DNA of 64,000 nucleotides from TMED14 sp003507115. GTDB lineage: Bacteria; Bacteroidota; Bacteroidia; Flavobacteriales; Schleiferiaceae. This document shows positions 17,252 through 25,476 of the stretch, one piece after another (within the stretch, counting starts at the first letter, position 1; each line of letters begins with the position of its first letter). The notes beneath the pieces were generated by a model, which ran no database searches, was not told the origin of the DNA, and worked only from the letters and a program-made list of their open reading frames with translations. Position numbers and translations under genes: made by a program. Location of the stretch: the NCBI GenBank assembly GCA_943787925.1, contig CALSOH010000001.1:496001-560000 (forward strand). Direction: 5' to 3'.

Positions 17252-18235
17252 TCAACCGTTAAAGATGACTTTCGAGCCCTCCGTGTCCAGTTGAAAGGGG
17301 AAGGGGCGGCAGTCGTTCATAGCGGCGTCCAAGGCGGCATGGGCCGAGGGAGGCGCTAAGAAGAGCATAAAGCCCCCACCACCGGCACCCAGGAGCTTTC
17401 CGCCCCAGGCCCCTGCGGCCAAGCCGGCCTCGTAGGCCTCTTGGATGCGCGGATTGCTAATGCCGGAGGCGAGCGTTTGCTTGAGCTTCCAGTTTTCGTG
17501 TAAATGTGCGCCCAGGTCGCTCCAGTTTCCGGCGAGCAAGGACGCGGCAAAGGGGTCCACGAAGCTCACCATAGTTTGGAGGGCGGCGACCTTGTCGGCT
17601 TCGCTGCTTTTTTGGCTCTGTTCCGCCAAAATGGTACTGGCGCTGCGCTGGTTGCCCAAATAATAGAGCTTAAGGTGCTGGGAGAAGTCGCCGCTGAGGG
17701 GCTGCGATAGATCAAGTGCTTGGACCTCCACGCGATCATTGGGCAAAAAACGGATGATGTTGAGGCCCCCGTAGGCGGCCGCATACTGGTCTTGCTTTCC
17801 GATGGGTTCGCCCAAATCCTCTAACTCCACTTGGCAGGCGGTGTGGCCCAACCAGGCTTTGTCCACTTCGGCCAAACGTCCTTGGCGCGCCATGAGGTTG
17901 TGCAGGGTGCCCACCGTAAAGCTCGAGGAGGAGCCCATGCCGGTCCCTGCGGGCACATCGGCGATGGAACTGACTTCTAAGCCTTCGCCCACGCCCAATT
18001 TTTGCATAATAGTGCGCAGAATGGGGTGCTGGAGGTCGGCTACGGCGCCAACAGTTTCCGTTTTGGAGTACTTCGTTCGAATTTCGCCCGGTTCAAAGTA
18101 GTCATGCGATGAAATGTACATGTACTTGTCGATCGTCGTGGACAGGACTGCTCCGCCATGTTGGCGGTAAAAGGCCGGCAAATCACTTCCGCCGCCAACA
18201 AAGGAAATTCGAAAAGGGGTCCGAGTAATGATCAC
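17252..18235 (-). CDS. hddA: D-glycero-alpha-D-manno-heptose 7-phosphate kinase HddA (GHMP kinase)
   Basis: 327-residue GHMP kinase that phosphorylates heptose 7-phosphate to the alpha-1,7-bisphosphate. Seen: TRTPFRISFVGGGSDLP at the N terminus, the ATP-binding GHMP motif PAGTGMGSSSSFTVG, and KLLGAGGGGFMLF near the C terminus. I place the start at GTG (18235), which overlaps the upstream stop as GTGA and begins directly with the conserved IITRTPFR; a longer frame to 18295 lies inside the upstream gene. Placement between the HddC-GmhB fusion and GmhA fixes the substrate class. Confidence 0.93.
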   Translation of the reverse strand: MIITRTPFRISFVGGGSDLPAFYRQHGGAVLSTTIDKYMYISSHDYFEPGEIRTKYSKTETVGAVADLQHPILRTIMQKLGVGEGLEVSSIADVPAGTGMGSSSSFTVGTLHNLMARQGRLAEVDKAWLGHTACQVELEDLGEPIGKQDQYAAAYGGLNIIRFLPNDRVEVQALDLSQPLSGDFSQHLKLYYLGNQRSASTILAEQSQKSSEADKVAALQTMVSFVDPFAASLLAGNWSDLGAHLHENWKLKQTLASGISNPRIQEAYEAGLAAGAWGGKLLGAGGGGFMLFLAPPSAHAALDAAMNDCRPFPFQLDTEGSKVIFNG

Positions 18236-19536
18236 GTCGACGGGGTTTCTTCCGTGAAGATACGGGCCACGGCGTCTTCCAAGGTGTCGGCCCAAAAATC
18301 CGGTTCCGGCCCAGGAACCGCGCCATGGCCCGTGCGTACACGAATCGTGCGCACCCCAGCAGCTCGACCGGCTTCGATGTCCCGTGGGCTGTCGCCCACC
18401 ATCCAGCTTTGGCTCAAATCAATATGAAATCGATCTGCCGCAGCCAGCAGCATGCCCGGGCTGGGCTTTCGACAGCTGCAGGGAATCTTATACTCGGGGC
18501 GCTCTTCCGGAAACCCTCCATGAGGGTGGTGCGGGCAATAGTACAAGGCGTCCACGAAGGCTCCTTGGGCGCCGAGTTGGCGGTCCATGCGTGCGTGGAT
18601 GGCGTCGATGCCGTCAAGGTCGGTCAAGCCGCGTGCCACGGCGCTCTGATTGGTGACGACGACGCAGATAAAATCGCTTTGGTTGATTTGCCGAATGGCT
18701 TTTCCCGCGAAGGGATAGACCTGCATTTCATCCGGATGCTTGATTAAGTCCGTATCCAGGTTGATGACCCCGTCGCGATCCAAGAAAATGGCCCGTTGCA
18801 GGTGGGCGAGATTTCGGGCGGAGACCTTACCCGAGACCACGGCGTGTTCGACTTCCGCATGGCGTTCGGGCTTGCCCATGTCTTTAATGTATTCAGGGCT
18901 CGCGTAGGCAAAAAGTCGATGCGCTTTGGCCCAGCGGGGGAAAAGATCCCGCCCAAAATCACTGGATACCCCTTCCGGAATCTGCCCGACAAGCCGATGT
19001 TCCATGAGGTAAAATGCTGCATTGACGCAGTTGGGGTAGTCGATCCCTTCGGCATGGGGCTTTCCATGAACCGCGACCACACGACCCTCTCGGTTCATTT
19101 GGACCAAATCCGAATCGTAGGGATGGTCGTTCGGATGTACAAAGAGGGTGGCATGGGCGCGCTTGCTCACGTGATAGGCCTCCATGTGGGCCAAATCAAT
19201 GTCACTGAGGGTGTCGCCATACATCACCCAAAACGTTTCAGGAAGCGCGTCGCGAAGCTCAGCGAGTGCACCGGCCGTGCCAAGCGGGGTCGTTTCTTCG
19301 AAGTAGTATATGTCCACGCCCCAAGCCGAACCATCGCCAAAATGGGCCCGAATTTGGTCCCCGAGATGGCCGATGGTAAAGAAAAAGCGCTCAATTCCTT
19401 GAGCGCTGTAAGTTTCGACCAAATGTTGCAAGACGGGTTTGCCCGCCAAGGGAACCATGGGTTTCACCATGTCCGGAAAGGCCGCTTGCAAGCGTGTGCC
19501 TTTGCCTCCGGCGAGAACCACGGCCGTAGTGACCAT
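18232..19536 (-). CDS. Bifunctional heptose 1-phosphate guanylyltransferase (HddC-like) / heptose 1,7-bisphosphate phosphatase (GmhB-like)
   Basis: 434 residues in two enzymes. Residues 1-235 are a sugar-nucleotidyltransferase: VVLAGGKGTRL, a KPMVPLAGKPVL segment and YGDTLSDID. Residues 248-434 are a HAD-IIIA phosphatase: FLDRDGVINLDTD (Asp nucleophile), VVTNQSAVARG, the GmhB zinc loop YYCPHHPHGG...CSCRKP and VGDSPRDIEAG. The C-terminal half should remove the C7 phosphate and the N-terminal half attach GMP, the last two steps to GDP-D-glycero-alpha-D-manno-heptose. Nucleotide choice (GTP) is inferred from the partner HddA. It starts 3 bases after trxA and overlaps hddA by GTGA. Confidence 0.9.
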   Translation of the reverse strand: MVTTAVVLAGGKGTRLQAAFPDMVKPMVPLAGKPVLQHLVETYSAQGIERFFFTIGHLGDQIRAHFGDGSAWGVDIYYFEETTPLGTAGALAELRDALPETFWVMYGDTLSDIDLAHMEAYHVSKRAHATLFVHPNDHPYDSDLVQMNREGRVVAVHGKPHAEGIDYPNCVNAAFYLMEHRLVGQIPEGVSSDFGRDLFPRWAKAHRLFAYASPEYIKDMGKPERHAEVEHAVVSGKVSARNLAHLQRAIFLDRDGVINLDTDLIKHPDEMQVYPFAGKAIRQINQSDFICVVVTNQSAVARGLTDLDGIDAIHARMDRQLGAQGAFVDALYYCPHHPHGGFPEERPEYKIPCSCRKPSPGMLLAAADRFHIDLSQSWMVGDSPRDIEAGRAAGVRTIRVRTGHGAVPGPEPDFWADTLEDAVARIFTEETPST

Positions 19537-19539
19537 GCC

Positions 19540-19857
19540 TTAGAGTTGTGCCTCGAGCTTGCCCGCGAGCACGTTTTTCGGCGCCACGCCCACTTGCTTG
19601 TCTACCACCTCGCCATTTTTGAAAATCAAAAGGGTCGGGATATTGCGGATGCCAAATTGCATGGCGATTTCGCCTTCTTTGTCTACGTCCACTTTGCCTA
19701 CGACGGCACGGCCTTCAAAGTCTTGGGCGAGCTCGTCCACGATGGGACCAACCATACGGCAAGGACCACACCAAGCGGCCCAAAAGTCTACAAGTACGGG
19801 GGTATCAGATTTCAAGACAAGGTCTTGGAAGTTGCTTTCTGTAATTTCAAGTGCCAT
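19540..19857 (-). CDS. trxA: Thioredoxin
   Basis: 105-residue cytosolic thioredoxin with the WCGPC active site (around residue 31), FWAAWCGPCRMVGP, the cis-Pro stretch RNIPTLLIF and no signal peptide. It is the first gene of the minus-strand run trxA-heptose genes, only 3 bases from the next start, so it probably shares a transcript with the heptose pathway. A -7 box lies 25 bases upstream of the ATG. Confidence 0.97.
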   Translation of the reverse strand: MALEITESNFQDLVLKSDTPVLVDFWAAWCGPCRMVGPIVDELAQDFEGRAVVGKVDVDKEGEIAMQFGIRNIPTLLIFKNGEVVDKQVGVAPKNVLAGKLEAQL

Positions 19858-19882
19858 CGCTACGGATTCAATAAGTGAAAGG

Positions 19883-19890
19883 CAAATATA
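19883..19890 (-). promoter_or_regulatory. -7 promoter box of the trxA-heptose operon
   Basis: On the minus strand TATATTTG, exact TAnnTTTG, followed by CC, lies 25 bases before the trxA ATG. Confidence 0.55.
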
Positions 19891-19943
19891 CCCGCCTCGG
19901 CTATATTAGCCATGGAACCTACATCACAAAACTGCGCATTTCG

Positions 19944-20159
19944 ATGAAAAAATACCCCATTGTGTTGCTCATCCTCACGGCATGGGGATGGAGCGGCTGC
20001 GAGTCGACCACGTGTGCACCGGGAAATCCCCGTGCAGACTGTATTTGTCCAGCCGTCTACGATCCTGTGTGCGGATGCGATGGGAAAACCTACGGCAATG
20101 ACTGTGAGGCGGCGTGCGCGGATGTAGAGTCGTGGACCGCCGGGGAATGTGGGGGCTAG
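19944..20159 (+). CDS. Kazal-type protease inhibitor lipoprotein
   Basis: 71 residues. A lipoprotein signal (MKKYPIVLLILTAWGWSGC, lipobox WSGC) anchors it, and the rest is one Kazal domain: six Cys with the hallmark VYDPVCGCDGKTYGNDC and a final TAGEC. The P1 region lies just after CICP. Kazal domains inhibit serine proteases; small secreted ones occur in marine Bacteroidota. The start at 19944 is chosen because it begins the signal peptide; 23 codons of open frame upstream are ignored. Its stop overlaps the stop of a convergent tiny gene by 3 bases. Confidence 0.85.
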   Translation: MKKYPIVLLILTAWGWSGCESTTCAPGNPRADCICPAVYDPVCGCDGKTYGNDCEAACADVESWTAGECGG

Positions 20160-20332
20160 GCTTTGGGCCGGAACCACCCGAGCAGGGTGAGCAAACCCCC
20201 TACCGCCGATATGATGAAGCCCGTCCAATAGACCTTTCGTGCACCCATCAGGTGATTCATAAAGAAAATGTCGGAGGTCAAAATAAAGAGGTAGCCGAGA
20301 ACGAGCAGGATGGGGCCGAGTTTTGCTTTCAT
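20156..20332 (-). CDS. Tiny two-helix membrane protein, unknown
   Basis: 58 residues: MKAKLGPILLVLGYLFILTSDIF forms one hydrophobic helix, then VYWTGFIISAVGGLLTLLGWF forms a second, ending RPKA. The loop MNHLMGARK is basic. I do not recognise a family. Support for a real gene: good membrane topology, a promoter-like TACCTTTT 4 bases before the ATG (20337-20344), and clean packing between the Kazal gene and the tRNA-Asp terminator. Confidence 0.6.
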   Translation of the reverse strand: MKAKLGPILLVLGYLFILTSDIFFMNHLMGARKVYWTGFIISAVGGLLTLLGWFRPKA

Positions 20333-20336
20333 GCAG

Positions 20337-20344
20337 AAAAGGTA
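20337..20344 (-). promoter_or_regulatory. Possible -7 box of the tiny membrane gene
   Basis: Minus-strand TACCTTTT (one mismatch to TAnnTTTG) ends 4 bases before the ATG at 20332. Confidence 0.35.
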
Positions 20345-20363
20345 CGCTCGAAGTGGAGAGCAA

Positions 20364-20389
20364 CAAAAAAGCCTGCTCGAAAGCAGGCT
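20364..20389 (-). terminator. Terminator of the tRNA-Asp transcript
   Basis: Minus strand: AGCCTGCT, TTCG tetraloop, AGCAGGCT (8 bp), then seven T. It directly follows the tRNA 3' end. Confidence 0.9.
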
Positions 20390-20391
20390 CT

Positions 20392-20468
20392 TGGCGGTGC
20401 GGACGGGACTCGAACCCGCGACCCTCGGCGTGACAGGCCGATATTCTAACCAACTGAACTACCGCACC
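20392..20468 (-). tRNA. tRNA-Asp (GTC), CCA encoded
   Basis: Acceptor GGTGCGG pairs with CCGCACC. D arm GTTC..GAA, anticodon loop CTGTCAC with anticodon GTC, T arm with GGGTTCGAGTCCC. The discriminator base is G, as usual for tRNA-Asp. The 3' CCA (20392-20394) is genomically encoded, unlike the other three tRNAs here. It has its own promoter and terminator. Confidence 0.97.
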
Positions 20469-20493
20469 AAATTGGTTCTTCCAAGGAAGGGTG

Positions 20494-20501
20494 CAAATAT
20501 A
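20494..20501 (-). promoter_or_regulatory. -7 promoter box of tRNA-Asp
   Basis: Minus-strand TATATTTG followed by CACCC; exact TAnnTTTG, 25 bases before the mature tRNA. The same TATATTTGCAC string precedes the tRNA-Val and tRNA-Lys units. Confidence 0.65.
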
Positions 20502-20507
20502 TACCCC

Positions 20508-21722
20508 TTAGGCCATTCGTAAAACTTGCGATGGGTGGAATTTTGATAAAATTTTAGCTGGTAGAACAGAGGTGGTTAAAACTGCGGTGATAATGAAGAG
20601 ATTAGCCGCCGCAAAGCCAAACCAATCCCAGGATACGGGCACATGGTCAACATAGTAGGTATAGGGGTCCAAGGGTAGGAACTTCCAAGTCCATTGAGCC
20701 CATAAAACACAGAAAGCCAGCACATTCCCTCCGAAAACTCCTTTAAGCACAGATTGACTGAAGAGGGCAAGCATGGCCTGGGTTAAACGTCCAGTAGACA
20801 GCCCCATGGTACGGAGAATAGCGACGGCCTTACGCCGTTCAATCACCCGGATAAAGACGACCACCGAGGCATTAAATGCGGCCACGAGGGTGAGGATGAT
20901 GCCGAGAATCCAGGTGTTGGTGTCAAATAAGTCCAGCCACTGGTAGAGCTGAGGAAAATCCTGCCGAGCGGAGTAGACATCACACTCTACCGGGAGTAGG
21001 GCACGAAGCACCTCGATGTCCTGGCCATGTAGTTCCCCATAGTATAGCCAAGCCTGGTGCTCATGGGCTTCCCAGCGGTTGAGTTTTTGGACTTGCCGTT
21101 CATCCGCAAAAATGAAGCTTTCATCCCATTCCAGGAGCCCTGTTTCATAGAGCCCTGAAACCCGGTAATAGCGCAAGGTTGGAAGAGAGGCGGGATCCCG
21201 CGAAAAGTACATTTCAAAGGTGCTATCCACATCCAAGTCCAGTTGGCGCGCCATCTCGCGGGAGATGCATACTTCATTGGATGGCCATTCGGGGAGTTGT
21301 CCGGCCACGAGGGTGTGGGAAATGCGTTCTGGCAGGGAGGAGAAACCCATAAGCTGCGCGCCCATCATCTGTGACGGTGTGCTCGCCATGCCTGCCTTAA
21401 AGCAGGCACTATGCCAGGCACCAGTCCGACCCTTCGGATTGGATTGAATCCGGTTGATATCCGCATCGCTCAAAGGCAAGGGAGCAGCATCCGCGCTCAG
21501 GGCTTGTTGATAGCCGCGTACTTGGAGGTCCCCATGAAAGGTGGCCACCTTGCGATCGATGGCTTTCTGAAGACCTTGCCCGGTAGACATGCCTACGATC
21601 ACGGTGAAGATTCCCGCTCCGATGACCGTGGATGCCAGCACGTTGGATATGGAGGCCCGCGTGCTTCGCCGACCCCATTGCCAGCCTAGCCATATCGAGA
21701 AAAATCGCCATCTTGAACCCAT
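20508..21722 (-). CDS. ABC transporter permease (FtsX/LolE-like)
   Basis: 404-residue inner-membrane permease of the LolC/LolE/MacB superfamily. One N-terminal membrane helix (VLASTVIGAGIFTVIVGM) is followed by a large periplasmic domain (about residues 60-265) and three C-terminal helices with the FtsX signature ERRKAVAILRTMGLSTGRL. It probably works with a LolD-type ATPase encoded elsewhere, in lipoprotein release or cell-envelope transport. The start at 21722 is supported by TATCTTTA 6 bases upstream; a reading from 21761 would overlap the divergent gene. It shares the CATG start palindrome with namZ. Confidence 0.88.
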   Translation of the reverse strand: MGSRWRFFSIWLGWQWGRRSTRASISNVLASTVIGAGIFTVIVGMSTGQGLQKAIDRKVATFHGDLQVRGYQQALSADAAPLPLSDADINRIQSNPKGRTGAWHSACFKAGMASTPSQMMGAQLMGFSSLPERISHTLVAGQLPEWPSNEVCISREMARQLDLDVDSTFEMYFSRDPASLPTLRYYRVSGLYETGLLEWDESFIFADERQVQKLNRWEAHEHQAWLYYGELHGQDIEVLRALLPVECDVYSARQDFPQLYQWLDLFDTNTWILGIILTLVAAFNASVVVFIRVIERRKAVAILRTMGLSTGRLTQAMLALFSQSVLKGVFGGNVLAFCVLWAQWTWKFLPLDPYTYYVDHVPVSWDWFGFAAANLFIITAVLTTSVLPAKILSKFHPSQVLRMA

Positions 21723-23037
21723 GCAGCGTAAAGATACTTGGCTCGCCGGAGCCGTGGGCATCGTCCTCTACATTTTCTTGCCTATTTCGGCCCAAGGTCA
21801 AGGCTACACGCCATATCTGAGGGGTGCTGAGCATACGGGAGCACTGCAGCTGGAAGTCCTCAAAGAAGCCCAGGATACATTGCGCTATGCCTTGGTGGCC
21901 CACGCGGCGAGTTTGAACTTCGACAGCAAGAAAAAGCGGCTCTATAACACGGTGGAGCGCGCTCGAAAACTGCACCTCAACGTGGTGAAGATCTTCTCGC
22001 CCGAGCATGGATTCACGGGCAGTTTTTCGGCCGGGGAGCACGTAGAGGACGAAGCCGTGGATGGGGTGAAGATTCCCATGGTCTCGCTCTATGGATCGCA
22101 CAAAAAGCCTACCGCAGAAGACTTGGCCGATGTGGATGCCGTGCTCTTTGATCTGCAAGATGTGGGCGTGCGCTTTTACACCTACATCAGCACGTTGACC
22201 TATGTGATGGAAGCCTGCGCCGAATTCAATAAGCCTCTGATCGTGCTCGACCGGCCCAATCCCTTTGCCAATGTCGTGGATGGTCCGGTGCTGGATACCG
22301 CCTTCACCAGCTTTGTGGGCCTGCATCCCGTGCCCGTCCTGTATGGGATGACGATGGGGGAGTATGCCCAAATGGTCAAAGGCGAAGGTTGGATCCGAGG
22401 GGCCGACTCCCTCCAGCTCCATGTCATTCCCTGCGTGGACTACCACCGCGAGCCGGTTTCTTTCCCGGATGAAGCGCCCCCTTCACCCAACTTGCCCAAT
22501 GCCCACGCCATCGCCTTGTACCCCTCACTCTGTTTTTTTGAAGCTACCCCGGTGAGTGTAGGACGTGGGACGGATGCCCCCTTCGAGTGGCTCGGTGCTC
22601 CTTGGATGGATTCAACGGGCTTTTCCTTTGTGCCGATGCCGAATACGGGAGCCACCTCCCCCAAATTCCAAGGGGAAACCTGCCAAGGTTGGGATCTACG
22701 TGAAACGCCTATTCACCCCGAGCAAGGGCTGCAGTTGAACTACCTCCACGACGTATACCACGCGTATGCGGACCAAGTAGGGGATAGTCTTCCGGCCTTC
22801 TTCACCTCCTTCATGGACAAACTGGCGGGCGGCACGTCGCTAGAGGATGCCTTGTTGGCGGGCCAGACCGTTCAAGAAATCCAAGCCTCATGGCAGCCCG
22901 GACTCGAGGCCTTTATGCAGATTCGCAGTCGCTACCTCCTCTATCACGTGATGCCCATTCCCGCGCCAGCAAAGGGACCTCCTTCCGCAGCGCCCGCCAA
23001 GAAAACCAAAAAGCCCACGAAAAAAGGCGCCCAATAG
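21721..23037 (+). CDS. namZ: Exo-beta-N-acetylmuramidase NamZ family (DUF1343)
   Basis: 438 residues. Signal peptide MQRKDTWLAGAVGIVLYIFLPISAQG, then the DUF1343/NamZ fold that removes terminal N-acetylmuramic acid from peptidoglycan fragments. Family motifs: VKIFSPEHGFTG, VSLYGSHKKPT, FDLQDVGVRFYTYISTL, LDRPNPF, and the late EATPVSVGRGTDAPFE. The last 25 residues are a Lys/Ala/Pro-rich tail, and the terminator of the convergent TonB gene lies within its final codons. Periplasmic location and cell-wall recycling are inferred from the family. Confidence 0.9.
   Translation: MQRKDTWLAGAVGIVLYIFLPISAQGQGYTPYLRGAEHTGALQLEVLKEAQDTLRYALVAHAASLNFDSKKKRLYNTVERARKLHLNVVKIFSPEHGFTGSFSAGEHVEDEAVDGVKIPMVSLYGSHKKPTAEDLADVDAVLFDLQDVGVRFYTYISTLTYVMEACAEFNKPLIVLDRPNPFANVVDGPVLDTAFTSFVGLHPVPVLYGMTMGEYAQMVKGEGWIRGADSLQLHVIPCVDYHREPVSFPDEAPPSPNLPNAHAIALYPSLCFFEATPVSVGRGTDAPFEWLGAPWMDSTGFSFVPMPNTGATSPKFQGETCQGWDLRETPIHPEQGLQLNYLHDVYHAYADQVGDSLPAFFTSFMDKLAGGTSLEDALLAGQTVQEIQASWQPGLEAFMQIRSRYLLYHVMPIPAPAKGPPSAAPAKKTKKPTKKGAQ
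21729..21736 (-). promoter_or_regulatory. Possible -7 box of the ABC permease
   Basis: Minus-strand TATCTTTA (one mismatch) ends 6 bases before the permease ATG and lies inside the first codons of the divergent namZ gene. Confidence 0.35.
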
Positions 23038-23044
23038 GCGCCTT
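23020..23044 (-). terminator. Terminator of the TonB receptor gene, inside namZ 3' end
   Basis: Minus strand: AAGGCGCC, 5-base loop, GGCGCCTT, then T-run. The left plus-strand arm encodes the last residues of NamZ and its TAG stop sits at the loop edge. Confidence 0.8.
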
Positions 23045-23067
23045 GGATCGATTCATTCGAAAGGAGG

Positions 23068-25425
23068 TTAGAACTCAAAAATAAAGCCCACGCTCGGCAG
23101 GACCGTGCCGCCGTTGATGTTGGGTAGGGTTGTGGTCTGGTACTGCCAGGGCTTGTCGGGATTGATCACGGGATTGCCGTCTCCATCGCGTACGACGTCG
23201 ATGAAATCGGGTCCGGCCACTTTATATGCCAAGGCATTCTGCAGGTCAAAGTACAGGTCAATATTCACCTTTTTCAGGAACCATTTCTTGTCAATTCGGA
23301 TGTTCAGACGGTCAAATTCACCCAAGCGCTCGGTATTGAGCAAACTGTAATTGGGGATGCCACGGCCCAACACGTCCCAGTTGTAAATGGTGGCCGTCTT
23401 GTCCAAATCAAAGGGCGTATACGGTGCGCCTCCAAGGTGCTGGTACTGCATGCCAATTTCGTAGTTCTTACCAAAGCGCTTTCCAAAGGTGAAGGTGGCA
23501 ATCAATCCGTTGTCCCATGACGACGGCACGTAGTCGCCGTTGATATCCTGAAACTCGGAACGCACCAGCGTGATAGCCGCGATGCCAAATAAGCCCTTGT
23601 AAAGCTTTTGCTGGTAGGTCAACTCTAAGCCATACGCTCGTCCATCGGATGTTGAGGTAGCCAGCTGGTTTCCAATCACCCCAAAATCTCCCCCAACGGT
23701 CGCCAAGGAGATAGAATCGCGCAGCAAGAAGGGGTAGTTGCTGTAACGCTTGTAAAAACCTTCCACCGAGGTCTTGGCATTCCAAGGCCAGTATTGTGTC
23801 GTTCCCGCGACGAAGTGCTCGGCTTGAATAAAAGTCAAGTCGGCATTGTTTCCGTCCAAGCCGGTGTAGCCTAAAGCGGTATACGGGGGGAGTTGGAAAT
23901 AGCGTCCATAGTTGCCGTCCAAGGTCCAATTCTCCGTCAAGTTGTACGACAGGGCTAGGCGCGGAGAAAGTTGGTTCAACGGATTGCGGGTGCTTTCATT
24001 GAAATCAATGATGTCCGTACGCAAACCCAAGGAGATTTTGAGTCGGTCGTCGGCAAAGCGTCCCACCCAGTTGGCAAAGGCGTTGGCCTTGTAGTAGATA
24101 GCATCCGTATCGTAGTCGAGAATAAAGCCGCCGGGCAAGCGCTTGTCGTAGGTCTGGGTGTTGTATTTGGCCTGCTCCAAGCCAAATCCCACCATAGATT
24201 CCCAACGGCTCTTCTTGACTTGATGCTCCAAGCGGAACTTGTTCTCAATCTCTTGCGAGGCGTAGTTCAGCAATTGGTCCAAATCGCGGTTGTTGTTTTC
24301 GTATTTGTAGGACTCGTTGTTGAGCATGAAGCGGCTGAGCACCAAATTCGTAACCCCACGGGGCCCAAAATGCGTGTATTTCGCTCCAATGCTGTAGTTC
24401 CACTGGTTGTACTCGGGCAAGTAGTTTAAGATGTAGCGTTGTTCGGGGGTTTCATCTTGGTCGGTATTGAGCACGCTCACATCGTAGGCGCCCAAACTCA
24501 AAATAGTCAGCTGGTTGTTGCGGTTAAAGTTGTGCTTGACCTTGAACTGGTAGTCGTTGTAGGTTGGTAAGAAGGGGAGGCCAATGGCCTTGAAGAGAAA
24601 TTGGAGGTAGCTCCGACGGATCGACGCGAGGTAGGTCGTTTTCTTGTTGATGGGACCATCCAGGGTCAAGCCCACTTCCGATGCCCCCACTTGGAAAATA
24701 CCGCCCGTCTTGTCCGTGCGTCCATCCTTTAGGTTGATTTCCATGATGGAACTCAAACTATTGCCTCGCTGGGCCGCAAACGCAGACGTGTAGAAATCCA
24801 CGTCACGAATGAAGTTCACATTGATCATCCCTACCGGACCGCCCGAAGCGCCTTGGGTGGCAAAGTGGTTAATGGCTGGTATTTCAATGCCGTCCAAGAA
24901 AAAACGGTTCTCGTTGGGACCGCCACCACGGATGATGAGGTCATTTCGAAAAGCTACGCCAGAGGCTACGCCGGGAAGGGATTGAATCACCTTTGAAATG
25001 TCTTGGTTGCCCCCGGGATTGCGCTGAATTTCGTTGATGCCAATGCTCTGAACACTGACCGGAGACTGAGCTTCTTGCTTAAACTGCTGTTGGGTGCTAA
25101 TAACCACTTCGTCCAAAACCTGAAGGGCCTCTCGCAAGCGGAAGTTTACGATGGCTGGCTTGGCTTGGGTGACCTGCACTTCAAACTGCGTCTTGCCTTC
25201 ATAGCCGATGAATCCGACGGCTACGTTGTAGAGCCCGGGCACCATGCCGCGGAGTTCAAAATTGCCGTCAAAGTCTGTGACACTTTGAATTGGGCTGCCT
25301 TGAATCGTGACGACAGCCCCTGGAATGGGGTCGTTGCTGGCGTCATCGACGACCGTGCCGCGAATGACCTGGGCTTGAAGGACCCACGACGCAGTTACGA
25401 GGAGGAGGAAGTAGAGTTTGCGCAT
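23068..25425 (-). CDS. TonB-dependent outer-membrane receptor with carboxypeptidase-like domain
   Basis: 785 residues. Signal peptide (MRKLYFLLLVTASWVLQAQ), a CarboxypepD_reg-like beta-sandwich (VIRGTVVDDASNDPIPGA to about residue 95), a plug domain (EIQRNPGGNQDISKVIQSLPGV, RGGGPNENRFFLDGIEIP) and a 22-strand barrel ending in SVGFIFEF with the terminal Phe expected for BAM recognition. No SusD partner is adjacent, so the substrate is open; it need not be a glycan. The start at 25425 begins the signal peptide. It is monocistronic with a terminator. Confidence 0.93.
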   Translation of the reverse strand: MRKLYFLLLVTASWVLQAQVIRGTVVDDASNDPIPGAVVTIQGSPIQSVTDFDGNFELRGMVPGLYNVAVGFIGYEGKTQFEVQVTQAKPAIVNFRLREALQVLDEVVISTQQQFKQEAQSPVSVQSIGINEIQRNPGGNQDISKVIQSLPGVASGVAFRNDLIIRGGGPNENRFFLDGIEIPAINHFATQGASGGPVGMINVNFIRDVDFYTSAFAAQRGNSLSSIMEINLKDGRTDKTGGIFQVGASEVGLTLDGPINKKTTYLASIRRSYLQFLFKAIGLPFLPTYNDYQFKVKHNFNRNNQLTILSLGAYDVSVLNTDQDETPEQRYILNYLPEYNQWNYSIGAKYTHFGPRGVTNLVLSRFMLNNESYKYENNNRDLDQLLNYASQEIENKFRLEHQVKKSRWESMVGFGLEQAKYNTQTYDKRLPGGFILDYDTDAIYYKANAFANWVGRFADDRLKISLGLRTDIIDFNESTRNPLNQLSPRLALSYNLTENWTLDGNYGRYFQLPPYTALGYTGLDGNNADLTFIQAEHFVAGTTQYWPWNAKTSVEGFYKRYSNYPFLLRDSISLATVGGDFGVIGNQLATSTSDGRAYGLELTYQQKLYKGLFGIAAITLVRSEFQDINGDYVPSSWDNGLIATFTFGKRFGKNYEIGMQYQHLGGAPYTPFDLDKTATIYNWDVLGRGIPNYSLLNTERLGEFDRLNIRIDKKWFLKKVNIDLYFDLQNALAYKVAGPDFIDVVRDGDGNPVINPDKPWQYQTTTLPNINGGTVLPSVGFIFEF

Positions 25426-25476
25426 TTTGTTTAAGGTTTGCTGCGGATTTAACGCTTTTTGGGCAGAAAGGTTCAA

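Noticed and set aside
19899..19911. Palindrome GGCTATATTAGCC between trxA and the Kazal gene
   Set aside because: Short, AT-rich core, and no second copy noticed; too weak to call an operator.
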